A stretch of DNA of 64,000 nucleotides. Origin: JBDKVA01 sp039679375. GTDB taxonomy: Bacteria > Bacillota > Clostridia > Acetivibrionales > DTU013. The notes below the pieces were generated by a model. It saw only the letters and a list, made by a program, of their open reading frames with translations, was not told where the DNA came from and searched no databases. Shown here one piece after another: positions 50,160 to 59,892 of the stretch. The first letter of the stretch is position 1. Every line of letters starts with the position of its first letter. The stretch spans positions 50,563-114,562 of the forward strand of contig JBDKVA010000026.1 of assembly GCA_039679375.1 (NCBI GenBank). The letters run 5' to 3'. Both the position numbers and the translations under genes were made by a program.

Positions 50160-50894
50160 TTGAAATTTGATGCTAAGACAGACAGAGGATTGATAAGGGA
50201 AATAAACGAGGACAGCTACAATGTGATTGAGGGTTGTGCAAATACTCCCTATGCATTTATTGTAGCGGACGGCATGGGCGGCCACAACTGCGGCGAGATA
50301 GCCAGCAGGGCAGCCGTAGAGTACATAAGCAGTTATATTTCCAGTGAATCCGGGAGTATTTTTATAAAGAAAGGGCATGAAGCCAATCTTAAAAAATTGG
50401 TGGAGGATGCCAATTCCGCTGTTTATAGAAAATCATTGGAGAATGCTGAAGCAAGCGGTATGGGGACGACGCTCACCATGGCATTGGTTTCCGGCTCCGC
50501 CATGACTGTGGCACATGTAGGAGACAGCAGGCTTTACATGGTGCGGGACGGAGAAATGAAGCAATTGACGGAAGATCATTCCTATATCGAAGAGTTGGTA
50601 AAAAAAGGCTCATTGACGAGGAAGGAAGCGGAAAACCATCCGCGCAAGAATATCATTACCAGGGCGATCGGCTGTATGCCGGAACTTGAAGTGGATATTC
50701 TCAGTCTAACGATAGAAAAAGATGACATTTTTATTCTTTGCACAGATGGTCTTACGAATATGCTTGGTGAAGACGCGATATATGAAACAGTAAAAGACAA
50801 CAATCCTGATCTATCTTGCAGCCTGCTGGTTGAAGCTGCCAAGAAACAGGGCGGCGAGGACAACATAACCGTTATTGTTATCAAATGTGAGTGA
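50160..50894 (+). CDS. prpC: PP2C-type Ser/Thr protein phosphatase (Stp/PrpC)
   Basis: 244 aa. The start is a TTG at 50160 with AAGGGTG 8 nt upstream. Metal-binding motifs: RGLIREINEDSY, VADGMGGHNCGE, GTTLTMAL, AHVGDSRLYM, LCTDGLTNML and GGEDNITVIV. It removes phosphates placed by the PASTA kinase encoded next. The two genes are nearly joined (stop at 50894, kinase ATG at 50906). Confidence 0.95.
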   Translation: MKFDAKTDRGLIREINEDSYNVIEGCANTPYAFIVADGMGGHNCGEIASRAAVEYISSYISSESGSIFIKKGHEANLKKLVEDANSAVYRKSLENAEASGMGTTLTMALVSGSAMTVAHVGDSRLYMVRDGEMKQLTEDHSYIEELVKKGSLTRKEAENHPRKNIITRAIGCMPELEVDILSLTIEKDDIFILCTDGLTNMLGEDAIYETVKDNNPDLSCSLLVEAAKKQGGEDNITVIVIKCE

Positions 50895-50905
50895 AGGTGT
50901 TTACA

Positions 50906-52924
50906 ATGGAAGGTCAAATGCTTGGAAATAGATATGAATTGATCGAAAGAATAGGCGGAGGCGGTATGGCGGTCGTCTACAAGGCTAAATGCCACCTGCT
51001 GAACCGCTATGTTGCCGTGAAAATATTACGCAGTGAGTTTACTGATGACGAAGAATTTGTAAAGCGTTTCCGTGTTGAGGCGCAGGCCGCGGCAAGCCTG
51101 TCGCATCCCAACATCGTTTCGATATTTGACGTCGGGCAGGAGGGCAATATTCACTATATTGTCATGGAGTTTATCAACGGCATCACATTAAAGGAATATA
51201 TCAGCCAAAAGGGTGTCCTGCCCTGGAGAGAAGCAGTAAATATAGCGGCACAGATCTGCTCCGCACTGGAAACAGCTCATAGGAACCATATCATACACCG
51301 CGATATCAAACCGCACAATATCATGATCACAAAGGAAGGCATCGCAAAGGTAACCGATTTCGGTATCGCCAGAGCAGTCTCATCTGCGACGATCACAATG
51401 GTTGGCAGTACGATCGGCTCTGTTCATTATTTTTCGCCGGAGCAGGCAAGAGGCAGTATCACAGATGAAAAGTCCGACCTTTATTCGCTTGGCATCACTA
51501 TTTATGAAATGGTCACAGGACAGGTGCCTTTTGACGGTGAAACGCCTGTGGCCGTGGCGCTGAAGCATATACAGGAGAAACCGGAGAAGCCATGTGATAT
51601 CAATCCTTCGATTCCAAAGGGTGTAAATGATCTGATCATGAAATCGATCAAGAAGGATCAGAATCTGAGATATCAGAGCGCATCCGAAATGCTTTCCGAT
51701 TTACAGCGGACTCTCGGAGAACCAAATACGAAAATAAACGGCAGCACTGTACTGGAAGAGCTTCCTACCAGAAAAATGAAGGTGGTAAACGCTGATATAG
51801 AGATAAAAGATGAGGATGAAAACGAACCGGAGGAAGGCGAAGAGGATATGACAGCCAAGCATAAGAAGGACAGGCTCAGCGTGTGGCTGGGCATTGCCAC
51901 AGGCCTTATCATAGTGGGAATTATATTTTTTATTGGTTGGAAATTCGTTATACCTGCGATCATTCCGGATGATCAGGGCGGTTATGTTGTATTGGATTAT
52001 GCGAACAAGAATTTCAATGAAGTCCGTGAAGAACTGATGCAATATGATATTAAGGCCGTTGACTCCGAGAGGGTATACAGCGATACTGTCGAGCAGGATA
52101 TTATTATTTCGCAGGAAATTGCAGCCGGCAACAAGTTGAAGCCGGGAAGTTCGATCAACTTTAAGGTGAGCAACGGCATTGAACTGGTGGAAATACCTGA
52201 TATTACAAACGAGGAGCAGAGAGCCGGGGAACAGATCATAAAGAATCAGGAGCTTGAGCCGAAAGTAGTGGAAGAGAATAATGACAAGGTCCCTACCGGC
52301 TATGTCATCAGGACGGAACCGGCAGCGCTTGAAAAGGTCAGACCCAATGATACGGTTACGGTATTTGTAAGCCTCGGTCCAAAACTTGAAAAGGTCATTG
52401 TTCCAAGTATAATCGGACTTACAAGAGCTGATGCGGAAAAGCTTGTAACAGAGAAAAAATTATCGGTCGGCACTATTCTTCCTGCCGGAGTGATCAGTGA
52501 AACGGCAAAAATCGTCAAGCAGTATCCGTTGGCAGAAACGAAAGTGGACGAGGGGACTCCGGTGGAAATGACATTCGGAATCGATGACGGAACAGGGCAG
52601 ACAACGCCCGGCGACGGAACCGGACAGACTACCACCGGTACGCCTGCAGATGGGACGCAGACACCGGCAAGCGGAGGCGAACAGCGAATATACTTGCTTC
52701 CGGTAACACTTGATCCAAACCATACATATGGCGAAGAGATAATGGTATACGTTGAAGCGACGCCATCCGACACAAACGTAACGAATACGGTTATGAACCA
52801 GAAAGTAGCAAAATCGACATTCAATACCCCGTTAAGCGTACCGGTTCCACTTGCAAAAAGCGGGTCGACGCATGTCATTGTGAAGCTGGATGGCATACTT
52901 GTCCTTGAAGACGATATAAAATAA
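50906..52924 (+). CDS. prkC: PASTA-domain Ser/Thr protein kinase (PrkC/StkP family)
   Basis: 672 aa from the ATG at 50906; AAGGTG lies 8 nt upstream, and a GTG at 50891 is less suited. Cytoplasmic kinase (1-270): G-loop IGGGGMAVVYKA, HRDIKPHN, DFG, and a Thr-rich activation loop. Acidic juxtamembrane (about 285-320), TM helix (about 327-352), three PASTA domains (about 360-560), a Gly/Thr-rich linker of TTPGDGTGQ type, and a C-terminal beta domain. It senses muropeptides or lipid II and controls growth and spore germination in related bacteria. The extra C-terminal domain after PASTA is less common. Confidence 0.95.
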   Translation: MEGQMLGNRYELIERIGGGGMAVVYKAKCHLLNRYVAVKILRSEFTDDEEFVKRFRVEAQAAASLSHPNIVSIFDVGQEGNIHYIVMEFINGITLKEYISQKGVLPWREAVNIAAQICSALETAHRNHIIHRDIKPHNIMITKEGIAKVTDFGIARAVSSATITMVGSTIGSVHYFSPEQARGSITDEKSDLYSLGITIYEMVTGQVPFDGETPVAVALKHIQEKPEKPCDINPSIPKGVNDLIMKSIKKDQNLRYQSASEMLSDLQRTLGEPNTKINGSTVLEELPTRKMKVVNADIEIKDEDENEPEEGEEDMTAKHKKDRLSVWLGIATGLIIVGIIFFIGWKFVIPAIIPDDQGGYVVLDYANKNFNEVREELMQYDIKAVDSERVYSDTVEQDIIISQEIAAGNKLKPGSSINFKVSNGIELVEIPDITNEEQRAGEQIIKNQELEPKVVEENNDKVPTGYVIRTEPAALEKVRPNDTVTVFVSLGPKLEKVIVPSIIGLTRADAEKLVTEKKLSVGTILPAGVISETAKIVKQYPLAETKVDEGTPVEMTFGIDDGTGQTTPGDGTGQTTTGTPADGTQTPASGGEQRIYLLPVTLDPNHTYGEEIMVYVEATPSDTNVTNTVMNQKVAKSTFNTPLSVPVPLAKSGSTHVIVKLDGILVLEDDIK

Positions 52925-52964
52925 GGCAGTTGTTAAATTCAGAAAACAGGGGAGGCCTTCATCA

Positions 52965-53855
52965 TTGCCGTCAGGCATCATCATAAAGGGAATAGGCGGT
53001 TTTTATTATGTGTCGTCGGAGGATGGCATGTATGAATGCAAGGCCAGAGGCATATTTCGCAAGGAAGGACTGACGCCGCTGACAGGCGATCAAGTCGTAT
53101 TTTCAATCAGTGACCCACTTCTTAAAAAAGGCAGTATCGAGCAAATCTCCGGGAGAAGTTCGCTTCTTGTGCGCCCTGCCGTGGCAAATGTAAACCAGCT
53201 GGTTGCGGTGATGGCGGCGAAATCACCGGATCCGGATCTGCTTCTGCTGGACAAGCTGCTGGTTACGGCTGAAAAAAATGAAATGAAGGCGGTTCTTTGT
53301 ATCAATAAGATCGATCTTGATATACAGGGTAGGGCGGAAGCGGTTGGGAAGGATTATTCCATGGCCGGTTATACAGTCATACTGACGAGTTCAAAGGCAA
53401 ATATAGGCTTTGATGAACTGAAGGCCGTATTAAACGGCCACATATCGGTTTTTGCCGGACAGTCCGGTGTTGGAAAATCCACGATCCTGAATAGGATCAT
53501 GAATACGATGGTCATGAAAACAGGCAGCATCAGTGATAAAATAGAAAGAGGAAAGCATACGACCAGGCATGCAGAGCTGATATTGCTTGAGGACGGCGGT
53601 TATGTAGCGGATACGCCTGGCTTCAGCTCATTTGAAATTGCCGGCATAAGCCATACGAAGCTTCAATATTACTTTCCTGAATTTGCTGATCATATTGGAG
53701 ATTGCAGATTTATAGGCTGCAGCCACATAAGTGAACCTGGCTGCGGCGTAAAACAGGCCGTTGAGGAAAAAACGGTCAGCCGGGACAGGTACGAAAGGTA
53801 TGTTGAACTTTACTCCATTCTAAAGCAGGAAGACAGCACGAAATACAGGAAATGA
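52965..53855 (+). CDS. rsgA: Ribosome small subunit-dependent GTPase RsgA
   Basis: 296 aa. Start TTG at 52965 with GGGGAGG 9 nt upstream. OB fold, then a circularly permuted GTPase: G4 NKIDL comes before G1 GQSGVGKSTIL and G3 DTPGF; C-terminal zinc knuckle CRFIGCSHISEPGC. It checks late 30S maturation. Its place after the PASTA kinase and before rpe is standard in Firmicutes. Confidence 0.96.
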   Translation: MPSGIIIKGIGGFYYVSSEDGMYECKARGIFRKEGLTPLTGDQVVFSISDPLLKKGSIEQISGRSSLLVRPAVANVNQLVAVMAAKSPDPDLLLLDKLLVTAEKNEMKAVLCINKIDLDIQGRAEAVGKDYSMAGYTVILTSSKANIGFDELKAVLNGHISVFAGQSGVGKSTILNRIMNTMVMKTGSISDKIERGKHTTRHAELILLEDGGYVADTPGFSSFEIAGISHTKLQYYFPEFADHIGDCRFIGCSHISEPGCGVKQAVEEKTVSRDRYERYVELYSILKQEDSTKYRK

Positions 53856-53871
53856 AAGAAGGAATGCAAAA

Positions 53872-54537
53872 ATGATTAAAATAGCCCCATCCATACTGGC
53901 ATCTGATTTTTCAAAGCTGGGTGAGGAAATCGTTAAGGTTGAAAAGGCAGGCGCCGATCTGATCCATATTGATGTAATGGACGGGCATTTTGTGCCGAAC
54001 ATAACAATCGGCCCACCTGTGGTGAAATGCTTCAGAAAGGTGACAAAGCTGCCCTTTGACGTGCATCTGATGATCGAAAATGCTGATTTGTATATCAATG
54101 ATTTTATTGATGCCGGAGCAGATATCATCTCTGTTCATGTTGAAGCGAACCCTCACATCCACCGTACGCTGCAGTTCATAAAGCAAAGAGGTATCAAAGC
54201 GGCTGTTGCGCTTAATCCGTCCACTCCTCTTGAAACTCTCAGATGGCTGATGGATGATCTGGATATGGTTCTATTGATGACGGTAAATCCAGGGTTTGGG
54301 GGTCAGAGCTTCATTGAAGGCATGACGGAAAAGGTCCGCGAGCTTAGGAAAATGGCAAGCAGCAAGGGTAAAAACCTTGACATTGAAGTGGATGGCGGCA
54401 TCGATACAGGGAATATCTACAGGATTACTGAGGCAGGTGCAAATGTGATCGTTGCAGGCTCTACCGTTTATAAAGCGCCCGACACACGGGAAATTATAAA
54501 AAGCCTCAGGGAAAAATCATGCGGAGGAGTCATTTGA
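53872..54537 (+). CDS. rpe: Ribulose-phosphate 3-epimerase
   Basis: 221 aa TIM barrel. Begins KIAPSILASDFSKLGEE, HIDVMDGHFVPN carries metal-binding His and Asp, DVHLMIENA, MTVNPGFGGQSF and EVDGGID follow. It interconverts ribulose 5-phosphate and xylulose 5-phosphate. AAGAAGGAATGC precedes the ATG. Confidence 0.96.
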   Translation: MIKIAPSILASDFSKLGEEIVKVEKAGADLIHIDVMDGHFVPNITIGPPVVKCFRKVTKLPFDVHLMIENADLYINDFIDAGADIISVHVEANPHIHRTLQFIKQRGIKAAVALNPSTPLETLRWLMDDLDMVLLMTVNPGFGGQSFIEGMTEKVRELRKMASSKGKNLDIEVDGGIDTGNIYRITEAGANVIVAGSTVYKAPDTREIIKSLREKSCGGVI

Positions 54538-54553
54538 CATACGGAGGAATGGA

Positions 54554-55189
54554 ATGACCGGTGTAATCGTTTGCGGTGGCAGGATCGAAAATTACAAATA
54601 CCTTCAAAAATATTTCAAAGGCGCCAAACTTATCATTGCGGCAGACAGCGGTGCACGTCACTGCAAGAATTTCCATGTGACGCCGGACCTGCTGCTCGGC
54701 GATTTTGATTCGGTGCGTGAAACAGATTATGCGCATTATGCCGCTGCAGGCGTCGAAATCGTACGGTTCCCGGCCGAAAAAGATTTTACGGACAGTGAAC
54801 TGTCTGTGGACGTCGCGGCTAAAAGGGGCTGCAGCAAGGTTATTTTGCTGGGGGCTCAGGGGACAAGGCTGGATCATTCCCTTTCAAACCTTTTTCTTCT
54901 GAGAGTTTTACTGGACAAGGGAATAGAGGGCATTCTGGCAGATGAATACAATGAGGTGAGGCTTGTTCATGATCGCATCGTACTTGAGCGTGAAGAAGGG
55001 ATCAGCGTATCATTGGTGCCGCTTCAGGGCGATGTAACGGGGATCACGACAAGCGGCCTGTACTATCCTCTGGAGGATGCGACGCTGAAGGTCGGCGCTT
55101 CCAGAGGAGTGAGCAATAAATTTACACAGGATATGGCGCAGGTGACTGTGAAAGAAGGCTACCTGCTGGTCATAAAATCAAGGGATTGA
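54554..55189 (+). CDS. thiN: Thiamine pyrophosphokinase
   Basis: 211 aa. Motifs ADSGARHC, LGDFDSV and AEKDFTDSELSVD of the catalytic domain, GTRLDHSLSNLFLL, and a C-terminal thiamine-binding beta domain (GITTSGLYYPLEDATL). It makes thiamine diphosphate from thiamine and ATP. ACGGAGGAATGGA precedes the ATG. Last gene of the housekeeping run that began with priA; spoVM and rpmB, often next, are not seen. Confidence 0.95.
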   Translation: MTGVIVCGGRIENYKYLQKYFKGAKLIIAADSGARHCKNFHVTPDLLLGDFDSVRETDYAHYAAAGVEIVRFPAEKDFTDSELSVDVAAKRGCSKVILLGAQGTRLDHSLSNLFLLRVLLDKGIEGILADEYNEVRLVHDRIVLEREEGISVSLVPLQGDVTGITTSGLYYPLEDATLKVGASRGVSNKFTQDMAQVTVKEGYLLVIKSRD

Positions 55190-55353
55190 AAGCAAAATCA
55201 TAGCTCCAAAACACATAAGTATATACGTGAAAAGAACATACATAGCTTCTTTCGCGGTTCAAATCGGAAACATTGTCTTGACAATTGGGAGTGTTATATG
55301 GCAGCATTGTATACATAACCTATATTATTGAAAACGATATAAGGCGGCAATGG

Positions 55354-57717
55354 ATGATACATCTTAAAAAAATAGAATTTAATACACTATTTTTAAGGTT
55401 GTTATTTACATACATATTATTCCTTGTTATTCCCATTATCTTTTTCTCCATGCTGTTCAAATATAATTTTACAGACTACATGGAGGAGCAAATAAGCATC
55501 TCCAATTTGAGTAAACTATCTATGGTAAGGACTAATATGGAAACCATGATAGAAGGTCTAGCGCGTGATGCCCTAAAGGTATCAACCAGTGAAAGCATTC
55601 AGGAATTGGGAAATATAGATTTAAGCAGTAAAATCCAATCATCAGAAAATATTTATAGAATTAAGGGAGCATATGAATCCCTGAATCAGCTTGCTAAGAC
55701 AAATACAAATATACATTCAGTATATTTGTACAGTCATTATTTGCAATGCGTTTTTTCATCACAGGGTGAAACATTTAAGTTATCCGATTTTAAAAACCAT
55801 GACTGGATTAATAAGTATAAAAGCAATAGGAATAAAACTTTTATATACTCGACAGTTTTTCCAGTGACTTCCGACTTTATAGGAAGAAACTCCAGTCAAT
55901 TATCCGGAACAAAGGATACAGTTAAAGTAATCACGTTGCTGTATCCTTTATCAACCTATTCATTCGGGACCCAGGGAGTAATCGCAATCAATATTTATGA
56001 GGAATCCTTAAAAAAATACTTGTCACTATCGAATTATGTGGAACCAAACTCCATATACATAATGGACAGTTCGGGAAGCCTGATAACAGGAACCGATAAT
56101 ACTAAATTCATTACAAATGATATCAGTAAACAGTATATTTCGCGGATATTGGAAACAGATGAAGATCAGGCTTTCTTTACAGATAATAATGATTCAGTAA
56201 TGGACATGATCACATATACAAAATCAAATGTGAATGATTGCATATATATTGATATAACCCCTGTAAATGAGCTCTTTAAAATAGTATGGGGGATGAGGAT
56301 AATTCTTTTTGCAGCATCCGTATCTTTATTGTTTGCTGGTATAATTTTATCATATCTATTCTCCAGGAAAATGTGCAAGCCTGTTAAAGTAATAATGGAT
56401 GTATTGAAAAGCAAGGCGTATATTGATGTTAGCGGTAATCAGAATGAGTTGTTTGTTCTTAAAGGTGTGGTTAACAAGTTTATTAAGGATGAAGAACAGT
56501 TTAGAGAGATAATTAAACAAAACAACGAAGATTTAAATTATTCTTATCTTGTTGACCTTCTAAATGGTAAGTATGATGTTGGCAAATGCTCATCTCTTTT
56601 CAAAAAGACGGCGTTCTTCTGTTTACTGCTTTCTATAGATAATTATCAAGAATTTATATCCTGCCATACTAATGAGGAACAGGGCTACCTGAAATATATA
56701 ATTTTAAAAGTGTGTGAAGAAGTTTTAAATATACATGCGGCAGGCAATGCTGTGCTGATTGAACCTGATAAAATATGTATGCTGGTTAATTCTGATAAAC
56801 TCAGTCAGACTCAATTTAAGGAATTGGCCTTTAATATATTTAGTTATACGAAACAAGAGGTATACGGAGTAGAACATATCTCAATATCCTGCGGCGCCGG
56901 AAATGCTTACGAAGGTGAAGAGGGTGTAAAGGAATCCTATCATGACGCGGCAGAAGCAATAAAGTACAGAATAGTATATGGGCATGGAAGTTTTATCTGC
57001 TACTCAGATATTAGCAACAAATCAAAGGAATATTATTTTCCGATTCGAAAAGCTAAGTACATCATAAACCATATCAGTCTGAATTCTTTTGATGGCGTTC
57101 GGCAAACTGTCGAGGAAATCATTAATGAGTTGAGGAGATATAATGATATAAGCTATGACAATTTAAAAAACGTATTTTATCAACTGATCACAGATGCAGT
57201 TAATTATATATTAATCTGCAATTTGAAGCTTGGCGACATATTCGAAGATAGTAATGCGATTTATAGAGCTTTTGACATGAAAGAAACCCTGGATGATATT
57301 AAGACATGGCTTTTGGAATTCTATAACAAAATAATAAAATACAAGGGAAAAAGCGAGAATACTGATAAAAAGTACATCGCGGAAATAGTTCAATTAATTG
57401 GAAAAACATACATGAGAAGCGATCTTGATATAAATTATATAGCGCATAAAATGGATTTGAGTTATTCACATTTAAGAAGAATATTTAAGGAAAATATAGA
57501 TGATAGTTTTGTTGATTATGTTAATAATCTGAGAATAACTGAAGCCAAAAGGCTGTTGCTCAATACAGAATTGACCACAGAACAGGTCGCGTCAAGTGTC
57601 GGATTCAACAATTTCCAATCATTCTGCAGAGTCTTTAAAAAAATGGAAGATATTACACCAGGTAAATACAGAAATATTGGAAGAGAAAAAGCATTGTCTC
57701 AAGGATTTACGAGCTGA
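55354..57717 (+). CDS. Membrane-bound AraC-family sensor-regulator
   Basis: 787 aa from the ATG at 55354 (AAGGCGG 6 nt upstream); the frame is open to 55285. TM1 about residues 12-35, an extracytoplasmic Cache-like sensor (35-305), TM2 about 308-334, a short HAMP-like linker, a middle cytoplasmic domain and a C-terminal AraC double helix-turn-helix (INYIAHKMDLSYSHLRRIF, then EQVASSVGFNNFQSFCRVFKK). This architecture senses a ligand outside and acts directly on DNA. Downstream lie LplB-type permeases and a binding lipoprotein, so it most likely controls their expression. The gene looks AT-richer than the housekeeping genes before it. Confidence 0.9.
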   Translation: MIHLKKIEFNTLFLRLLFTYILFLVIPIIFFSMLFKYNFTDYMEEQISISNLSKLSMVRTNMETMIEGLARDALKVSTSESIQELGNIDLSSKIQSSENIYRIKGAYESLNQLAKTNTNIHSVYLYSHYLQCVFSSQGETFKLSDFKNHDWINKYKSNRNKTFIYSTVFPVTSDFIGRNSSQLSGTKDTVKVITLLYPLSTYSFGTQGVIAINIYEESLKKYLSLSNYVEPNSIYIMDSSGSLITGTDNTKFITNDISKQYISRILETDEDQAFFTDNNDSVMDMITYTKSNVNDCIYIDITPVNELFKIVWGMRIILFAASVSLLFAGIILSYLFSRKMCKPVKVIMDVLKSKAYIDVSGNQNELFVLKGVVNKFIKDEEQFREIIKQNNEDLNYSYLVDLLNGKYDVGKCSSLFKKTAFFCLLLSIDNYQEFISCHTNEEQGYLKYIILKVCEEVLNIHAAGNAVLIEPDKICMLVNSDKLSQTQFKELAFNIFSYTKQEVYGVEHISISCGAGNAYEGEEGVKESYHDAAEAIKYRIVYGHGSFICYSDISNKSKEYYFPIRKAKYIINHISLNSFDGVRQTVEEIINELRRYNDISYDNLKNVFYQLITDAVNYILICNLKLGDIFEDSNAIYRAFDMKETLDDIKTWLLEFYNKIIKYKGKSENTDKKYIAEIVQLIGKTYMRSDLDINYIAHKMDLSYSHLRRIFKENIDDSFVDYVNNLRITEAKRLLLNTELTTEQVASSVGFNNFQSFCRVFKKMEDITPGKYRNIGREKALSQGFTS

Positions 57718-57808
57718 TTCAATGTCGCAAAATATAGTATTTATGCTGGTTATAAGAATTTCAACAATCCAAAATAATCAAAAATATTAGTATCTGTTAA
57801 AAGTGTTT

Positions 57809-57824
57809 GTATTAATATTAATAC
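57809..57824. promoter_or_regulatory. Perfect 16-bp palindrome upstream of lplB, candidate operator
   Basis: GTATTAATATTAATAC, followed 13 nt later by a possible -10 (TAAAAT about 57832). It is 118 nt before the lplB start. Likely a regulator site or promoter core; the AT-rich make-up makes chance occurrence possible. Confidence 0.45.
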
Positions 57825-57942
57825 TTAAATGCTAAAATGAACTCATGATTTTTCAATAAGAAAAACGATCCTTAACTTATAATGAATGCAGTGTCTGATA
57901 TTTTATTTACTATTCAGGATCACGATCACAGGGGGAAAATCA

Positions 57943-58893
57943 ATGGGGCTTCCAATAGATTTAAAAAACGAAAAAAGATTTAAACCAGGGAGACAGAAGC
58001 AAAGGAAATACTTAAAAAGGTACTGGCAGCTCTATTTGCTTTTGCTTATTCCAATAGCCTATTTCCTTCTTTTTAAATATTGCCCGATGTACGGGATTAT
58101 AATTGCTTTCAAGGAATATAACATATTTCAGGGTGTATTCAAGAGTCCATGGGTAGGTTTGGATGTATTCAAGGAAGTCTTCAGGACGCAGGAATTCTAT
58201 ACGGCTTTTAGAAATACCTTTGTCCTGAATTTCCTTGATCTGTTGTTTTCATTCCCCGCGCCTATTATTCTGGCGATAATAATAAACGAGCTAAAGAGTA
58301 AAGTGTATAAAAGATCAATACAGACAGTTTTATACCTTCCTCACTTTTTGTCATGGGTAATCATCGCAGGCATGAGTTTCCAATTATTTGCTTCCAGAGG
58401 TATTGTCAATAATATTATTTTGAAGATGGGTGGCGAAGCAATACCTTTTTTAACAGAAAAAAACGATTGGTTGGTTGTATATCTCACATCAGGCGTATGG
58501 CAGAGCATGGGATGGGGTACCATTATTTACCTGGCGGCAATGGCAGGTATAAACTCTGAATTGTATGAAGCCGCTATAGTAGATGGAGCAAATCGTTTTA
58601 GACGGATTTGGCATATAACATTGCCAGGTATAAAGCCGACAATAGTAATCCTGCTGATACTGGCCTTAGGGAAAATACCTGAAATAGGCTTTGAAAGACC
58701 ATATAGCATGGGAAATGCTTTTGTACGGGATTATAGTGAGGTTCTCAGTACCTATGTTTATAGAGTGGGTCTTCAGAGCTTTAGATTTAATGTAGCTACG
58801 GCAGTAGGATTGTTCCAATCTATTATTGGTGTAACGTTTTTATCCTTAACCAATTTTATAGCCAATAAACTCGGAGAGGAAGGTGTATGGTAG
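57943..58893 (+). CDS. lplB: ABC transporter permease, LplB family (oligosaccharide uptake)
   Basis: 316 aa from the ATG at 57943 behind AGGGGGAAAATCA. Six predicted helices, with the LplB hallmark KYCPMYGIIIAFKEYN after the first helix and the EAA-type loop YEAAIVDGANRFRRIWHITLPG. It is a CUT1-type inner-membrane permease for complex sugars. Its TGGTAG end overlaps the start of the second permease gene. No ATPase gene is nearby, as usual for this class, which shares a general MsmK-type ATPase. Confidence 0.93.
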   Translation: MGLPIDLKNEKRFKPGRQKQRKYLKRYWQLYLLLLIPIAYFLLFKYCPMYGIIIAFKEYNIFQGVFKSPWVGLDVFKEVFRTQEFYTAFRNTFVLNFLDLLFSFPAPIILAIIINELKSKVYKRSIQTVLYLPHFLSWVIIAGMSFQLFASRGIVNNIILKMGGEAIPFLTEKNDWLVVYLTSGVWQSMGWGTIIYLAAMAGINSELYEAAIVDGANRFRRIWHITLPGIKPTIVILLILALGKIPEIGFERPYSMGNAFVRDYSEVLSTYVYRVGLQSFRFNVATAVGLFQSIIGVTFLSLTNFIANKLGEEGVW

Positions 58894-59783
58894 TGCATAA
58901 TGCAAATTCAATTCAAAGAAATTCAGGCTCAAAGGTTTTTGATATAATCAATATTGCTATTACCTCATTCTTTGGATTATTGTGCCTGCTTCCATTTTTG
59001 AATGTTTTTGCGCTATCAATGAGCTCAGGGCGTGCAATAATGTCTGGAGATGTAAGTTTTTTCCCCGTAGAAATTCAGTTTAATGCCTACGCGGCAGTTT
59101 TTAAAAATTCAGCTATGATGGCATCATTCAAGTTTACAGCGTTACTTACTTTAGTATATACGGCTGTTTCCATTTTAATGACGATTTGCGCGGCATATCC
59201 CTTGACCAAAAAAGGTTTGAAGGGAAAGAGATGTATACTGATTCTAATCATTTTCACAATGTATTTCAATGCAGGAATCATACCGAATTATATTGTCGTT
59301 AAAAACCTTGGATTAATAGATAAAATGTGGTCACTAATATTTCCAGGGATGATTAGCGCCTATAATCTAATCTTACTAAGAACATTTTTTCTTTCAATAC
59401 CCGAATCATTAATTGAAGCAGCTTACCTGGATGGGTGTTCCGAGGTGAGAACATTAATTACAATCGTACTGCCCTTATCAAAGCCTGTATTGGCAACACT
59501 TTGCCTTTTCTATGCGGTAGGCAGGTGGAATGGCTTCCAGGATGCTTTATATTACATTAACACTCCAGACTTATACCCTTTGCAATTGAAATTGAGAGAA
59601 ATTATAGTTCAAGACCGTATGGCCGAGATTGGAGCTCAGGAAGGCGGTCTAATGTCAAACCTTGTAGCTGAGAGTGTTAAATCTGCAAGTATTATGTTTG
59701 CAACTATTCCAATACTAATGCTCTATCCCTGGTTACAAAAGTACTTTATTTCAGGGATTATGATAGGAGCAGTCAAAGAGTGA
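58887..59783 (+). CDS. lplC: ABC transporter permease, LplC/YtcP family
   Basis: 298 aa. The start may be the ATG at 58887 or the GTG at 58893; GGAAGG is just upstream. Six helices, LALSMSSGRAIMSGDVSFFP after TM1, and the EAA loop IEAAYLDGCSEVRTLITIVLPL. It pairs with LplB. 106 nt to the binding-protein gene. Confidence 0.92.
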   Translation: MVVHNANSIQRNSGSKVFDIINIAITSFFGLLCLLPFLNVFALSMSSGRAIMSGDVSFFPVEIQFNAYAAVFKNSAMMASFKFTALLTLVYTAVSILMTICAAYPLTKKGLKGKRCILILIIFTMYFNAGIIPNYIVVKNLGLIDKMWSLIFPGMISAYNLILLRTFFLSIPESLIEAAYLDGCSEVRTLITIVLPLSKPVLATLCLFYAVGRWNGFQDALYYINTPDLYPLQLKLREIIVQDRMAEIGAQEGGLMSNLVAESVKSASIMFATIPILMLYPWLQKYFISGIMIGAVKE

Positions 59784-59892
59784 TGGATCATTCCTGTATC
59801 GCATATTTCTGGCTCGCGGAGATATTCGGTAGAGGGGTCCGGATAAAAACAAAGGGCACTTAATAATCAATTTATTAAAATGGAGGAGAATG

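Noticed and set aside
55190..55353. spoVM small gene, expected near thiN
   Set aside because: No frame with the SpoVM-like start MKFYTIKLPKFLGG was found on either strand here.
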